A model generated the notes under the pieces. The model ran no database searches and was not told the DNA's origin. It saw nothing but the letters and a program-made list of their open reading frames with translations. Of a DNA stretch of 64,000 bases, positions 18,442-27,866 are shown piece by piece. The DNA lies in NCBI RefSeq assembly GCF_003589745.1, contig NZ_CP032364.1:992001-1056000 (forward strand). The letters run 5' to 3'. The position numbers and the translations under genes are program-made. Position 1 is the stretch's first letter, and each line of letters begins with the position of its first letter. This DNA comes from Lachnoanaerobaculum umeaense (GTDB lineage Bacteria > Bacillota > Clostridia > Lachnospirales > Lachnospiraceae).

Positions 18442-19965
18442 GTGAGAGGTGTTGAAACAAGAATTCAGGAAATAAGACACAGAATTTTTAGAGAAGTTGC
18501 CAGAATGGCATACCACACAGAGTGGCCTGTGGATAAGAGAATAGAGGAGTTACCTTATAAGATTATTCCGGGAGAGGTAGGAAACTTTAGAAATAATGTG
18601 TTCCTTGAAAGAGCTATAGTAGGAGAAAGATTAAGACTTGCTATGGGATTGCCTTATAGAAGTGCTGCAAATCATGCACCTTTGTCAGAGGGCATAGAAA
18701 TGGCTGATAAGGCTGAAACATATTATACACCACCATTGATTAATATAATAAAGTTTGCCTGTCATGGTTGTGTTGAAAAAAGAGTATTTGTAACTAATGG
18801 TTGCCAAGGATGTTTGGCTCATCCATGTGCGGAGGTTTGTCCTACAGGCGCTGTAAGCATTGATAAAGAGAGCGGATTTTCAAGTATAAATCAGGAAAAA
18901 TGTATTAAATGTGGAAGATGTGCAAATGTTTGTGAGTACAATGCCATTATAGTACAGACAAGACCTTGTGCTGCTTCATGTGGTATGGATGCAATATCTT
19001 CAGATGAAAATGGTAAGGCTGACATAGACTACGATAAATGTGTATCCTGTGGACAATGCCTTGTAAATTGTCCATTTGGTGCTATTTCAGATAAGTCACA
19101 GATATTTCAGACTATCAGAGCAATTCAGTCAGGTGATAGAGTTTATGCTGCTATTGCACCTGCATTTGTAGGACAGTTTGGACCTAAGGTTACACCTGGA
19201 AAACTTCGTGCCGCTATGAAAGCTCTTGGATTTGCCGACGTATTTGAGGTAGCTATAGGTGCAGATTTATGTGCTACTCAAGAGGCTTTTGACTTCCTTG
19301 ATGAGGTACCTGAGAAATTGCCTTTCATGGGTACATCATGTTGTCCGTCATGGTCATTGATGGCAAAGAAGCTATTCCCTGATCAGGCAGAGTGTATATC
19401 AATGGCACTTACACCTATGACACTTACTGCAAGACTTATAAAGAAACAGCATCCGGAAGGAAAGGTGGTATTTATAGGGCCATGTTCTGCAAAGAAGCTT
19501 GAGGCTATGTGGACCGATGTAAGAAGTGAGGTAGACTTTGTATTGACATTTGAAGAGATGGCAGGAATATTTGATGCAAAGCATATTGATATTGAAAATA
19601 TTCAAGAAGATCCGAATGGTGTCAATGATGCATCGACAGACGGAAGAAATTTTGCAGTATCAGGAGGAGTTGCAAAGGCAGTTGTAGGAGTTATTAAAAA
19701 TCAATATCCTGATAAGGAAGTAAAGATAATGAATGCGGAAGGCCTTTCAGAGTGTAGAAAGATGATGACTATGGCAAAGGCAGGAAAGTATCCGGGTTAT
19801 CTGCTTGAGGGTATGGCATGTCCGGGAGGTTGTGTAGCAGGACCGGGAACAATGCAAAATATCAAAAAATCTCAAGGTGCTGTAAATCAGTATGCAGCTA
19901 AGGCAACACATAGCATTGCTATTGATACAGAGTCTGTAAAAGAGTTGGATAAGCTGGTTGAATAA
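18442..19965 (+). CDS. Monomeric [FeFe] hydrogenase, group B-like
   Basis: The 507-residue protein starts at GTG 18442 behind GGAGGA. A Cys-rich N-terminal half has ferredoxin-type motifs (CQGCLAHPCAEVCP, CIKCGRCANVC, CVSCGQCLVNC) for several 4Fe-4S clusters. The H-cluster region shows L1 TSCCPSW, L2 GPCSAKK and L3 EGMACPGGCVAGPG. L2 has Gly where many enzymes have Met, which fits the group B / ferredoxin-linked class rather than bifurcating group A. It likely passes electrons between ferredoxin and protons in the cytoplasm. No maturation genes lie nearby. Confidence 0.88.
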   Translation: MRGVETRIQEIRHRIFREVARMAYHTEWPVDKRIEELPYKIIPGEVGNFRNNVFLERAIVGERLRLAMGLPYRSAANHAPLSEGIEMADKAETYYTPPLINIIKFACHGCVEKRVFVTNGCQGCLAHPCAEVCPTGAVSIDKESGFSSINQEKCIKCGRCANVCEYNAIIVQTRPCAASCGMDAISSDENGKADIDYDKCVSCGQCLVNCPFGAISDKSQIFQTIRAIQSGDRVYAAIAPAFVGQFGPKVTPGKLRAAMKALGFADVFEVAIGADLCATQEAFDFLDEVPEKLPFMGTSCCPSWSLMAKKLFPDQAECISMALTPMTLTARLIKKQHPEGKVVFIGPCSAKKLEAMWTDVRSEVDFVLTFEEMAGIFDAKHIDIENIQEDPNGVNDASTDGRNFAVSGGVAKAVVGVIKNQYPDKEVKIMNAEGLSECRKMMTMAKAGKYPGYLLEGMACPGGCVAGPGTMQNIKKSQGAVNQYAAKATHSIAIDTESVKELDKLVE

Positions 19966-19990
19966 AAATTTGAATATAAAGAAAAATATT

Positions 19991-20024
19991 ATTGGCACTC
20001 AAGTTACTCGAGTGCCAATTTTTG
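19991..20024 (+). terminator. Terminator after the hydrogenase gene
   Basis: TTGGCACTC (from 19992) pairs with GAGTGCCAA (20010-20018), followed by TTTTTG. The htpG promoter begins directly after it. Confidence 0.85.
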
Positions 20025-20052
20025 TTGACATTTATTTTTTGATGGTTATAAT
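20025..20052 (+). promoter_or_regulatory. htpG promoter
   Basis: TTGACA (20025-20030) and TATAAT (20047-20052) are 16 bp apart, both consensus. The start codon is 55 bp downstream. I see no CIRCE-type or CtsR-type heat-shock repeat around it. Confidence 0.75.
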
Positions 20053-20106
20053 AGTTATATCAATGCAAATAAGAATCATTTGTAAATTTATTTAAGAGGT
20101 GATGAA

Positions 20107-22155
20107 ATGAAAAAGGGGAATTTATCAATAAATAGTGAAAATATATTTCCAATAATAAAAAAATGGCTGTATTCAGACCATGATATATTTGTGAGAGAGT
20201 TGATTTCAAATGCAACTGATGCTATAACCAAATTAAAGAAGCTTAGTCTTGCCGGAGAGTTTACAAAGCCGGAGGGAGAAGAATATAAGATAAATGTCGA
20301 AGTCAGTCCTAAGCAAAAACTTATACGTTTTATAGACAATGGTATCGGTATGACTGAAGAAGAGGTAGAAAAGTATATAAATCAAATAGCATTCTCAGGT
20401 GCTGTAGATTTTATAGAAAAATATAAGGATAAGACTAATGAGGAGCAGATAATAGGCCATTTCGGTCTTGGATTTTACTCTGCATTTATGGTAGCTGATA
20501 AAGTAAGTATTGATACTCTATCATATAAAGAAGGTGCAAAGCCTATACACTGGGTAAGTGACGGTGGTCTTGAGTTTGAGATGGGAGAAGGCAATAGAGC
20601 TTCAAGAGGAACTGCTATTACATTATATCTTAATGACAACTGTCATGAGTTCGCAAATGAATTCAGAGTGAGAGAGATACTTAATAAATACTGTTCATTT
20701 ATGCCGGTAGAAATCTTTTTAAAGGATATAGATGCGGAGGAAGCGACTGAAATCATAGAAAAAGATGAGCTTTTAGAAAGTGATACAGTAATAGAGACTA
20801 TAATAGAGCCTGCAAAGACAGAGGAAAAAGAAAAAGAAGACGGCACTAAGGAAGAGGTTGAGGTAGAGCCTGCAAAGGAAAAGATAAAGATCAAAAAGCG
20901 TCCTGTAGCTTTAAATGATATACATCCTCTTTGGACTAAGCATCCAAATGAGTGCAGTGATGAGGAATATATAGAGTTTTATAGAAAAGTATTTATGGAT
21001 TATAAGGAGCCGCTCTTCTGGATTCATTTAAACATGGATTATCCTTTTAATCTAAAAGGAATTTTATACTTCCCAAAGATAAATACAGAATATGATTCTA
21101 TAGAGGGAACAATAAAGCTTTATAACAATCAAGTATTTATTGCAGATAATATAAAAGAGGTTATTCCGGAGTTTTTATTACTTTTAAAGGGTGTAATAGA
21201 CAGTGCAGATATTCCTCTTAATGTTTCAAGATCTGCATTGCAAAATGACGGTTCTGTAAGAAAAATCTCAGAGTATATTGCTAAGAAGGTTGCAGATAAG
21301 CTTTCAGGTATGTGTAAGACAGAGAGAGATAAGTATGAGAAATATTGGGATGATATTGCACCATTTATAAAATACGGTTATCTTAAAGACGAGAAGTTTG
21401 GTAAGAAGGTGGAAGATTATATATTATTTAAAAATATAAATGATAAGTACCTTACATTAAACGAGCTTGTCGATGAAAGTAAAAATTCCGAGGATAAGTT
21501 AGAAAATTCTTCTGATGAAACCCAGGAAAACTCTGAAGAGAAAAAAGAGGTTGAAAAAACTCAGATATTCTATGTAAATGATGTAAAAGAGCAGAGCCAA
21601 TATGTAAATATATTCAAATCTGCGGGTAAGGATGCTGTAGTTCTTCCTCATAGTATTGACGTACCTTTTATCTCAACTCTTGAGATGAAAAGAGACAATG
21701 TAAAATTCCTTAGAATAGATTCTGATATGACAGATGATATGAGAAGTGAGGAGGTAGCTGAAGACAGTAAGGCTTCATATGATGCATTATCTGAAAAAGT
21801 AAAGACCGCACTTCACAATGATAGATTAAAAGTTTCTGTACAGCCTTTAAAGAGTGATGAGATTTCATCAGTGATCACAATATCTGAAGAGAGCAGAAGA
21901 ATGCAGGAGATGATGAAGCAGTATGGAATGATGGGAATGGATCCTTCAATGTTTGGAGGTGAGGGTGAGACTTTGGTTCTCAATGCAAATCATCCACTTG
22001 TAAAGGAGCTTTTGGAAAACAGTCATGAAGAATGCTTTGATATGATCTGTGAACATCTATATGATATGGCTTCAATATCACATAGCCCACTTTCACCTGA
22101 GAGAATGAGTGCGTTTATAAAGAGAAGTAATGAGCTTATGTTGAAATTAAAATAA
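20107..22155 (+). CDS. htpG: HSP90-family chaperone HtpG
   Basis: The 682-residue ATP-dependent cytosolic chaperone has the GHKL ATPase site in ELISNATDAITKL, IDNGIGMTEEEVEKYI and GHFGLGFYSAFMVADKV. A long acidic/lysine linker (residues ~230-262, KTEEKEKEDGTKEEVEVE) joins it to the middle domain, with PLNVSRSALQND containing the conserved Arg. A second acidic insert, rich in Glu and Ser, lies at residues ~453-485. Length is a little above the bacterial norm because of these inserts. The gene is monocistronic between two terminators. Confidence 0.95.
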   Translation: MKKGNLSINSENIFPIIKKWLYSDHDIFVRELISNATDAITKLKKLSLAGEFTKPEGEEYKINVEVSPKQKLIRFIDNGIGMTEEEVEKYINQIAFSGAVDFIEKYKDKTNEEQIIGHFGLGFYSAFMVADKVSIDTLSYKEGAKPIHWVSDGGLEFEMGEGNRASRGTAITLYLNDNCHEFANEFRVREILNKYCSFMPVEIFLKDIDAEEATEIIEKDELLESDTVIETIIEPAKTEEKEKEDGTKEEVEVEPAKEKIKIKKRPVALNDIHPLWTKHPNECSDEEYIEFYRKVFMDYKEPLFWIHLNMDYPFNLKGILYFPKINTEYDSIEGTIKLYNNQVFIADNIKEVIPEFLLLLKGVIDSADIPLNVSRSALQNDGSVRKISEYIAKKVADKLSGMCKTERDKYEKYWDDIAPFIKYGYLKDEKFGKKVEDYILFKNINDKYLTLNELVDESKNSEDKLENSSDETQENSEEKKEVEKTQIFYVNDVKEQSQYVNIFKSAGKDAVVLPHSIDVPFISTLEMKRDNVKFLRIDSDMTDDMRSEEVAEDSKASYDALSEKVKTALHNDRLKVSVQPLKSDEISSVITISEESRRMQEMMKQYGMMGMDPSMFGGEGETLVLNANHPLVKELLENSHEECFDMICEHLYDMASISHSPLSPERMSAFIKRSNELMLKLK

Positions 22156-22168
22156 TAAGGTAAAAAAG

Positions 22169-22212
22169 AACTGCCACTTAAAGATTAAAAAATCTTAAGG
22201 GCAGTCTTTTTG
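22169..22212. terminator. Bidirectional terminator after htpG
   Basis: ACTGCC (22170-22175) pairs with GGCAGT (22199-22204), continued by CTTAAAGATT against AATCTTAAG with one bulged A. T residues follow on the plus strand. The convergent TOBE gene ends just beyond it. Confidence 0.8.
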
Positions 22213-22223
22213 ATTAAAGTATT

Positions 22224-22637
22224 TTATTCGATGCCTACCATTACTGAAGTAGCCTTGATAATAGCATAAGCCTCTTTTCCCACAGAGAGTTCAAGCTCTT
22301 TTACAGCATTCTTTGAAATTGTAGCGGAAACTACACCAAGCTTTGTCTCAATAGCTACAATATCGTTAACAGCACCTTCATCAATGCTCTTTATAACACC
22401 TTGGAACTTGTTTCTTGCAGAAATCTTTGGAAGCTCTGTAGCAACCATAACTTCCGTAGCCTTGATAATGGCGATTGCAGAAGCTCCGTCCTTTAATCCC
22501 AATTCTTTGATTGCGTTGAGTGAAATAGTTGCTGAAACAGCTTCACCATTCACTTCAATGGTAACAATGCCGTTTACAGTACCTTCATTAACATTCTTTA
22601 CAATTCCTTTGAATTGATTTCTTGCACTTAATTTCAT
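22224..22637 (-). CDS. Tandem TOBE (molybdopterin-binding-like, Mop) protein
   Basis: The product is 137 residues. The start at 22637 (MKLSARNQFKG) has a GGAGG site; a longer frame to 22820 lacks one and would cover noncoding sequence. Two copies of a ~68-residue domain are visible: SARNQFKGIVKNVNEGTVNG...VEVNGEAVSATIS and SARNKFQGVIKSIDEGAVND...TKLGVVSATIS, each ending in AIIKATxVMV. This is the di-Mop/TOBE form known from molbindins, which bind molybdate or tungstate in the cytoplasm. No molybdate transporter is adjacent. Confidence 0.85.
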   Translation of the reverse strand: MKLSARNQFKGIVKNVNEGTVNGIVTIEVNGEAVSATISLNAIKELGLKDGASAIAIIKATEVMVATELPKISARNKFQGVIKSIDEGAVNDIVAIETKLGVVSATISKNAVKELELSVGKEAYAIIKATSVMVGIE

Positions 22638-22828
22638 TGTGTAAAAACCTCCGGTCAAAAATATTTTGCCTAAAAACTTAAGCAATACTACAGATTCTAT
22701 CATAAAATAAAAATATAGCAAGCGGTATTTATTGAAAAAAGAAGATTTAAAAAACGGTGGAAGTACTGGATGGAGTAATGGATAAGTTGCATTAGGAGAA
22801 TAAGTGTTTGTTAAACTCACGTGTATAC

Positions 22829-22880
22829 TTGACTTATATTGTGTATATACTTATAATGAATGTAGTTTTAAAAACTACAT
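22829..22880 (+). promoter_or_regulatory. degV promoter with downstream palindrome
   Basis: TTGACT (22829-22834) and TATAAT (22852-22857) are 17 bp apart. At the expected transcription start a dyad TGTAGTTT-taa-AAACTACA (22861-22879) follows. It could be an operator or a 5' mRNA hairpin; there is no T-run to make it a terminator. Confidence 0.65.
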
Positions 22881-22898
22881 TAAACGGAGTTAGAAAAT

Positions 22899-23741
22899 AT
22901 GACATATAGATTGATTGGAGACAGTTGTACAGATTTAGATGAGAATCTAAAGAGAGATGATAATGTTCGCATTGTCCCACTTACCCTTGAAATTGGAGAT
23001 TATCAGGTAATAGATGATAATAAATTTAATCAAAAAGATTTTATAAAGAGAATGGCAGAATCAAAAATAGGTGCAAAGAGTGCATGTCCGTCACCTGAGG
23101 CTTTTAAGGAAGCTATGGAATGTGATGTGGATATGGTATTTGTGGTAACTCTTTCTGAACATTTGAGTGGAAGCTATCAGAGTGCTGAGATTGGCAAAAA
23201 GCTTTATGAAGAAGAGCATGATAGTAAAAATATTTTGGTACTTTCTTCAAAATCTGCTTCTGCAGGTCAATACAGATTGATGTTAGAACTTGATGCCTTA
23301 TGCAAGCAGGGACTTAAGTTTGAAGAGATATCAAAGCGAATAATTGAGTTAAGAGATGATATGAAGACATATTTCGTTTTGGAATCATTAGATACCTTAA
23401 GGAAAAACGGAAGACTTTCAGCAGTTAAGGCACTTATAGCATCAGCTCTTAATATTAAGCCTATAATGGGTGCAATAAATGGTGTGATAGTGAAAAAGGA
23501 TCAACAAAGAGGTATTCAAAAAGCATTGTCAAGGATGGTGGAGCTGGCTATCAATGAAGCCGGAGAGAACTCAAAAGATAAAATTGTTTGTATAACTCAT
23601 ATAAATAATGAAGAACGAGGAGAGTCTGTTGCTAAACTTTTCCGTAAAAGCAATAGATTCAAAGATGTAAAACTTGTAAATGGTGCAGGAGTTGCTACAA
23701 TGTATGCCGGAGATGGTGGTATCGTATTGGCAATAGGATAA
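22899..23741 (+). CDS. DegV-family (fatty-acid-binding, FakB-like) protein
   Basis: The 280-residue protein has the DegV N-terminal DSCTDL, a middle TLSEHLSGSYQSAEIGKK ligand loop and a C-terminal domain beginning near LRKNGRLSAVKALIASALNI KPI. DegV proteins bind a fatty acid and present it to the kinase FakA for phospholipid synthesis or turnover. No fakA lies in the window. The gene is single and ends at its own terminator. Confidence 0.9.
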   Translation: MTYRLIGDSCTDLDENLKRDDNVRIVPLTLEIGDYQVIDDNKFNQKDFIKRMAESKIGAKSACPSPEAFKEAMECDVDMVFVVTLSEHLSGSYQSAEIGKKLYEEEHDSKNILVLSSKSASAGQYRLMLELDALCKQGLKFEEISKRIIELRDDMKTYFVLESLDTLRKNGRLSAVKALIASALNIKPIMGAINGVIVKKDQQRGIQKALSRMVELAINEAGENSKDKIVCITHINNEERGESVAKLFRKSNRFKDVKLVNGAGVATMYAGDGGIVLAIG

Positions 23742-23753
23742 TAAATATATCAG

Positions 23754-23786
23754 AGTACACAATAATAAATTGTGTACTTTTTTTTG
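23754..23786 (+). terminator. Terminator after degV
   Basis: AGTACACAAT (23754-23763) pairs with ATTGTGTACT (23769-23778) around AATAA, followed by eight T residues. Confidence 0.88.
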
Positions 23787-23868
23787 ATTTATGATAAACT
23801 AATTTTAGAAAGCATAGATTGGTTTTATAAGATTTATGTCTGTTTTATTAAATATAAGCGAGGGTTAT

Positions 23869-25155
23869 ATGAATTTACTTGAGACAAAGAATCTATTGGA
23901 AAATAATGGACAGAAATTATTGGAAGAGCTTTATGGCAAAGCTGGAATAAGTGATAATCTAAAAAGATATAAAGGTATTCTGGATGGTTTTGAAAAACAG
24001 TTTGGACAAAGGGATGTTAGCCTGTTTTCATCTCCGGGAAGAACAGAAATTTCCGGAAACCATACAGACCATAACAATGGCAAGGTACTTGGAGGAAGTA
24101 TAAATCTGGATTGTATAGCTGTAGCAGCTGTGAATGATTCGGATCAAGTAAATATTGTAAGTGAGTCATTTTCACAAAAATTCAAGGTTAATATAAATGA
24201 TATTGAACCCGGAGTTGATAAGATAGGCACTGTTGAACTTTTAAAAGGTATATTGGCAGGATTTAGAGAAAGAGGAGCAAATATAGGAGGTTTTGATGCA
24301 TATATTACCAGCAATGTAATATCGAGTGCCGGTGTAAGTTCATCAGCTGCATTTGAAACTTTGATATGTCAGATTATAAATACTTTATTTAATGAGGGTA
24401 AGCTATCAAAAACTGATTATGCATATATAGGAAAGTATGCAGAGAACAATTATTGGGATAAGGCAAGTGGATTGCTTGACCAGATGTGCTGTGCCTATGG
24501 CGGACTTATTAGTATAGATTTTAAGAATCCCGATGTACCAAAAGTGGAGGGGATAGATTTTGATTTTGCAGCTGCTGCACATGATCTAATTATAGTACAG
24601 ACCGGAAGAGGGCATGCAGATCTTTCGGCAGATTATTCATCAATACCCAATGAAATGAAAAAAGTAGCAAAATACTTTGATAAGGCTACATTGTCTGAGG
24701 TAGATGAGGAAGAGTTTTATAAAAATTTATCCAAAATAAGAAAGTTTGCCGGTGACAGGGCAATACTTAGGAGTATACATTTTTTTGATGAAAACAGGAG
24801 AGTTGAGAATGAAGTAAGTGCATTGGCAAGCAATGACTTTGACACATTCTTAAAAAATATAACAGATAGCGGTAACTCATCATGGAAATATCTTCAAAAT
24901 GTATATACAAATGCTGCACCAAACGAACAGGGGATTACAGTAGCACTGGCATTGTCAGAGAGATTTCTTAAAGAAAAGCAGGTGGGTGCTACCAGAGTCC
25001 ATGGTGGAGGATTTGCAGGGGTTATTATGGCAATGATTCCTGAAAGTTATAGTGATGAATATATTACATATATGGATAAGTTCCTAGGTAAGGGCTCATG
25101 CTATAAGATGAAAATAAGACCATATGGATCTATATGCCTGAATGATTTAATATAA
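23869..25155 (+). CDS. galK: Galactokinase
   Basis: The 428-residue enzyme phosphorylates galactose at C1 (Leloir pathway). The start at 23869 has a GAGGG site; an upstream ATG at 23836 has none. Motifs are the galactokinase signature SPGRTEISGNHTDHNNG, the GHMP ATP loop SSAGVSSSAAFE and the C-terminal RVHGGGFAGVIMAMI. It is longer than E. coli GalK through N-terminal residues, as in other Clostridia. galT and galE are not adjacent. A small membrane gene follows after 9 bp, so the two may be co-transcribed. Confidence 0.92.
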   Translation: MNLLETKNLLENNGQKLLEELYGKAGISDNLKRYKGILDGFEKQFGQRDVSLFSSPGRTEISGNHTDHNNGKVLGGSINLDCIAVAAVNDSDQVNIVSESFSQKFKVNINDIEPGVDKIGTVELLKGILAGFRERGANIGGFDAYITSNVISSAGVSSSAAFETLICQIINTLFNEGKLSKTDYAYIGKYAENNYWDKASGLLDQMCCAYGGLISIDFKNPDVPKVEGIDFDFAAAAHDLIIVQTGRGHADLSADYSSIPNEMKKVAKYFDKATLSEVDEEEFYKNLSKIRKFAGDRAILRSIHFFDENRRVENEVSALASNDFDTFLKNITDSGNSSWKYLQNVYTNAAPNEQGITVALALSERFLKEKQVGATRVHGGGFAGVIMAMIPESYSDEYITYMDKFLGKGSCYKMKIRPYGSICLNDLI

Positions 25156-25164
25156 GGGGGATAG

Positions 25165-25521
25165 ATGAAAGAGGAACAATTCTCATTAGCTTGTTTGATT
25201 GTAGGAATAATGAGCTGTGTACTGTGCTGTATATGCCTTGGACTTCCACTTGGAATAGTTGGTGTAGTGCTGTTTATTCTTTCAACCGGAGGTGGAAATG
25301 GTGTAAACTCAACGGCAGCTTTAGGATTGGCACTTTCGATAGTCGGATTTATACTTTCCATCATATCCATAATACTTTTTATAATATTTATTGGCAATGT
25401 AAACAATTCGATTTTTTATAGGCCTTATTTTGATTATAATTCACATGAATATAATGATGATAAGCAAGAGCATTATAATTTGCCATATTATTTTGAAAAT
25501 AAAGATATTGACGAACTTTAA
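25165..25521 (+). CDS. DUF4190-like small membrane protein
   Basis: The 118-residue protein has two hydrophobic hairpins (ACLIVGIMSCVLCCICLGLP and LGLALSIVGFILSIISIILF) joined by a Gly/Asn loop, then a polar Tyr/Asp-rich C-terminal tail. The pattern matches DUF4190-type two-helix proteins of unknown role. It lies between galK and nrdR with short gaps and a GGGGG ribosome site. Confidence 0.7.
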   Translation: MKEEQFSLACLIVGIMSCVLCCICLGLPLGIVGVVLFILSTGGGNGVNSTAALGLALSIVGFILSIISIILFIIFIGNVNNSIFYRPYFDYNSHEYNDDKQEHYNLPYYFENKDIDEL

Positions 25522-25535
25522 AAAAGGATGAACTT

Positions 25536-25988
25536 ATGAAATGCCCATTTTGCCAAGCACAGGATACAAAAGTTATAGACTCTCGTCCTGCAGAGGATAA
25601 TTCTTCTATAAGACGAAGAAGACAATGTGAGAGTTGTAATAAAAGATTTACCACATATGAAAAACTTGAGACTATACCTCTTATGGTGATAAAAAAGGAT
25701 GATACTAGAGAAAATTATGATAGATCAAAGATAGAGGCTGGTATCATTCAGAGTTGTCATAAGAGGCCGGTTTCTACTGTAGTTATAAGAAAGACTGTAG
25801 ACGATATAGAGAATCAGATCTATGCCATGGAAATAAGTGAGATACCTACCAGAAAGATAGGTGAACTTGTTATGGAAAAACTGAAGGATTTAGATGAGGT
25901 TGCCTATGTCAGATTTGCATCTGTATATAGAGAATTCAAGGATGTGAATACCTTTATGGATGAAATTGCAAAGTTATTAAAGAAATGA
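25536..25988 (+). CDS. nrdR: Ribonucleotide reductase regulator NrdR
   Basis: The 150-residue repressor has an N-terminal zinc ribbon (CPFCQAQDTKVIDSRP and CESCNKRFTTYE) and an ATP-cone (VIKKDDTRENYDRSKIEAGI). It binds NrdR boxes upstream of nrd operons according to dATP/ATP level. Length and motifs are canonical. It opens a tightly packed run with yqeG-like, aroE and aroQ. Confidence 0.96.
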   Translation: MKCPFCQAQDTKVIDSRPAEDNSSIRRRRQCESCNKRFTTYEKLETIPLMVIKKDDTRENYDRSKIEAGIIQSCHKRPVSTVVIRKTVDDIENQIYAMEISEIPTRKIGELVMEKLKDLDEVAYVRFASVYREFKDVNTFMDEIAKLLKK

Positions 25989-25992
25989 TTTT

Positions 25993-26502
25993 ATGAATAA
26001 ACTTTTCCCGAAATTATACAAGAAAGATATTTATGATATAGACTATAAGGATCTATATAGTAGAGGTTTTAGAGCAATACTTTTTGATATAGATAATACT
26101 CTGACCACACATGGAAGTAAGGCGGATCGTTCAAATATAAATTTTTTTAAATCACTGAGAGATATAGGATTTAAAACTTGTTTGATCTCAAATAATAAAG
26201 AGAAGAGAGTATCACCATTTGCAAAAATGGTATCATCACCATATATATATAAGGCAAATAAGCCATCAAAAAAAGGCTATCTGAAAGCCATTAATATTTT
26301 GAATGTAACAAAGGAACAAACATTGTTTGTAGGTGATCAGATTTTTACAGATATATGGGGAGCAAACAATGCAGGTATTTATTCGATATTGGTGGATCCG
26401 ATAAGTCCAAAAGAAGAAATTCAGATTGTTTTGAAGAGATACCTTGAAAGAATTGTACTGTTCTTTTATAAAATTAAAGAAGAAAAAAGGAAGAAAAGAT
26501 GA
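25993..26502 (+). CDS. YqeG-family HAD-IIIA phosphatase
   Basis: The 169-residue protein has HAD motif I FDIDNTLTTHG, motif II SNN, the Lys in YKANKPSKKGY and motif III VGDQIFTDIWGANNAG. YqeG proteins are small phosphatases widespread in Firmicutes, with poorly defined substrates. It begins 4 bp after nrdR and overlaps aroE by 4 bp, so it is translationally coupled. The C-terminus is a Lys/Arg-rich tail. Confidence 0.88.
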   Translation: MNKLFPKLYKKDIYDIDYKDLYSRGFRAILFDIDNTLTTHGSKADRSNINFFKSLRDIGFKTCLISNNKEKRVSPFAKMVSSPYIYKANKPSKKGYLKAINILNVTKEQTLFVGDQIFTDIWGANNAGIYSILVDPISPKEEIQIVLKRYLERIVLFFYKIKEEKRKKR

Positions 26503-27368
26503 TAAGTGCAAACACAAAGGTATATGGTATTGTAGGAAATCCTATATCTCACAGTCTTTCCCCACTATTACAAAATGCTCTAGCAAAGGAAATGAACATA
26601 GACATGAAGTATGTAGCATTTCATGTAAATGAAAATATTAAAGAGGCAATAAAAGGAGCATTTTTCCTAGGTATACAGGGCTTTAATGTGACTATCCCTT
26701 TTAAAAAGGATATGTTGGAGATCGTGAGTGAGATTGATGACAGAGCCAAAAACATTGGTGCAATAAATACACTAATAAGAGTTGCAAATGGGTATAAGGG
26801 TTATAATACCGATATTCTGGGACTTGGAATGAGCCTTGAAAATAATAGATTTAATATAAAAGATAAGAATATAATTCTTTTAGGAGCAGGAGGTGCTGCA
26901 AAAGCAGCTCTATATCTTGCAATAGAAAAGAGTGCCAAGTCTATCACTATTATCAATAGAAATAAGAAAAAAGCAGATGAATTGAGAGCAGAAGTTGACT
27001 TTAGTGATATATCTACCATTTCTTTGGAGGAGCTAAAGGCTGATATAAATTTGTTGGAGTATGATAATTATTTTGTATTTCAAACTACAAATGTCGGAAT
27101 GCATCCAAATATAGAGGATTGTATAATAGATAATGAGAATTTCTATAAAAAATGTGAAGCAGGTATTGATCTTATATATACTCCTTTTGAAACAGAGTTT
27201 ATAAAGAATATGAAGAAAAATAATAAAGACTGTATCAATGGATTGGATATGCTTATATTACAGGGGGTAGCAAGTTTTGAAATATGGAATGGAGTAAAGA
27301 TTGATAAAGATATAATTGATAAAGTGAAATTGTTATTGGTAGAAGAGCTAAGAGAGAGAATGCAATGA
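26499..27368 (+). CDS. aroE: Shikimate dehydrogenase
   Basis: The 289-residue enzyme reduces 3-dehydroshikimate with NADPH. Seen are the shikimate-binding GNPISHSLSP, catalytic-Lys segment NVTIPFKKDM, NTD in YNTDILG, nucleotide loop LGAGGAAKAALY and NRNKKKAD, which favours NADPH. The ATGA overlaps at both ends (26499 and 27365) indicate translational coupling with yqeG-like and aroQ. Confidence 0.95.
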   Translation: MISANTKVYGIVGNPISHSLSPLLQNALAKEMNIDMKYVAFHVNENIKEAIKGAFFLGIQGFNVTIPFKKDMLEIVSEIDDRAKNIGAINTLIRVANGYKGYNTDILGLGMSLENNRFNIKDKNIILLGAGGAAKAALYLAIEKSAKSITIINRNKKKADELRAEVDFSDISTISLEELKADINLLEYDNYFVFQTTNVGMHPNIEDCIIDNENFYKKCEAGIDLIYTPFETEFIKNMKKNNKDCINGLDMLILQGVASFEIWNGVKIDKDIIDKVKLLLVEELRERMQ

Positions 27369-27802
27369 AAATTTTAGTAATAAATGGTGTGAATATGAAT
27401 TTCCTTGGAATAAGAAATAAGGAAGTCTATGGAAACAAGGGCTATAATTATCTTTTGGAAATGATTGAGAATAAAGCAAAAGAGCTTGGAGTAGAGGTGG
27501 AATGCTTTCAAAGTAATCATGAAGGATATATAGTTGATAAGTTGCAGGAAGCATACTTTGAAAAGCCGGTTGGAATAGTGATAAATCCGGCAGCTTTTAC
27601 TCATACAAGTGTGGCTATAAGAGATGCTCTGGAGAGCCTTGAATGTATAAAGGTAGAGGTGCATATATCAAATATTTCAGATAGAGAAGAGTTTAGACAC
27701 AAATCACTTACACAGCCGGTATGCACAGGTCAAATTGCAGGACTTGGATTACATGGATATACTTTGGCAATGGAGTATATAATAGAACAAACAAAGTCTT
27801 GA
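27365..27802 (+). CDS. aroQ: Type II 3-dehydroquinate dehydratase
   Basis: The 145-residue protein dehydrates 3-dehydroquinate, the step before AroE. It has the flexible-lid region NGVNMNFLGIRNKEVYGN with the catalytic Tyr, QSNHEGYIVDKLQEA, NPAAFTHTSVAIRDAL and VEVHISNISDREEFRHKS with the conserved His. It is small and of standard length for the dodecameric type II class. The first GPNLNLLG-type motif reads GVNMNFLG here. Confidence 0.94.
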   Translation: MKILVINGVNMNFLGIRNKEVYGNKGYNYLLEMIENKAKELGVEVECFQSNHEGYIVDKLQEAYFEKPVGIVINPAAFTHTSVAIRDALESLECIKVEVHISNISDREEFRHKSLTQPVCTGQIAGLGLHGYTLAMEYIIEQTKS

Positions 27803-27866
27803 TTTGATATCAAAATTGTTATAAAATAGTTCAAGTATCGCATGAAAGTTTTAGGAGGAAATATTA

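Noticed and set aside
22638..22820. N-terminal extension of the TOBE protein to 22820
   Set aside because: The extra residues are not TOBE-like, and the GGAGG site supports the start at 22637.
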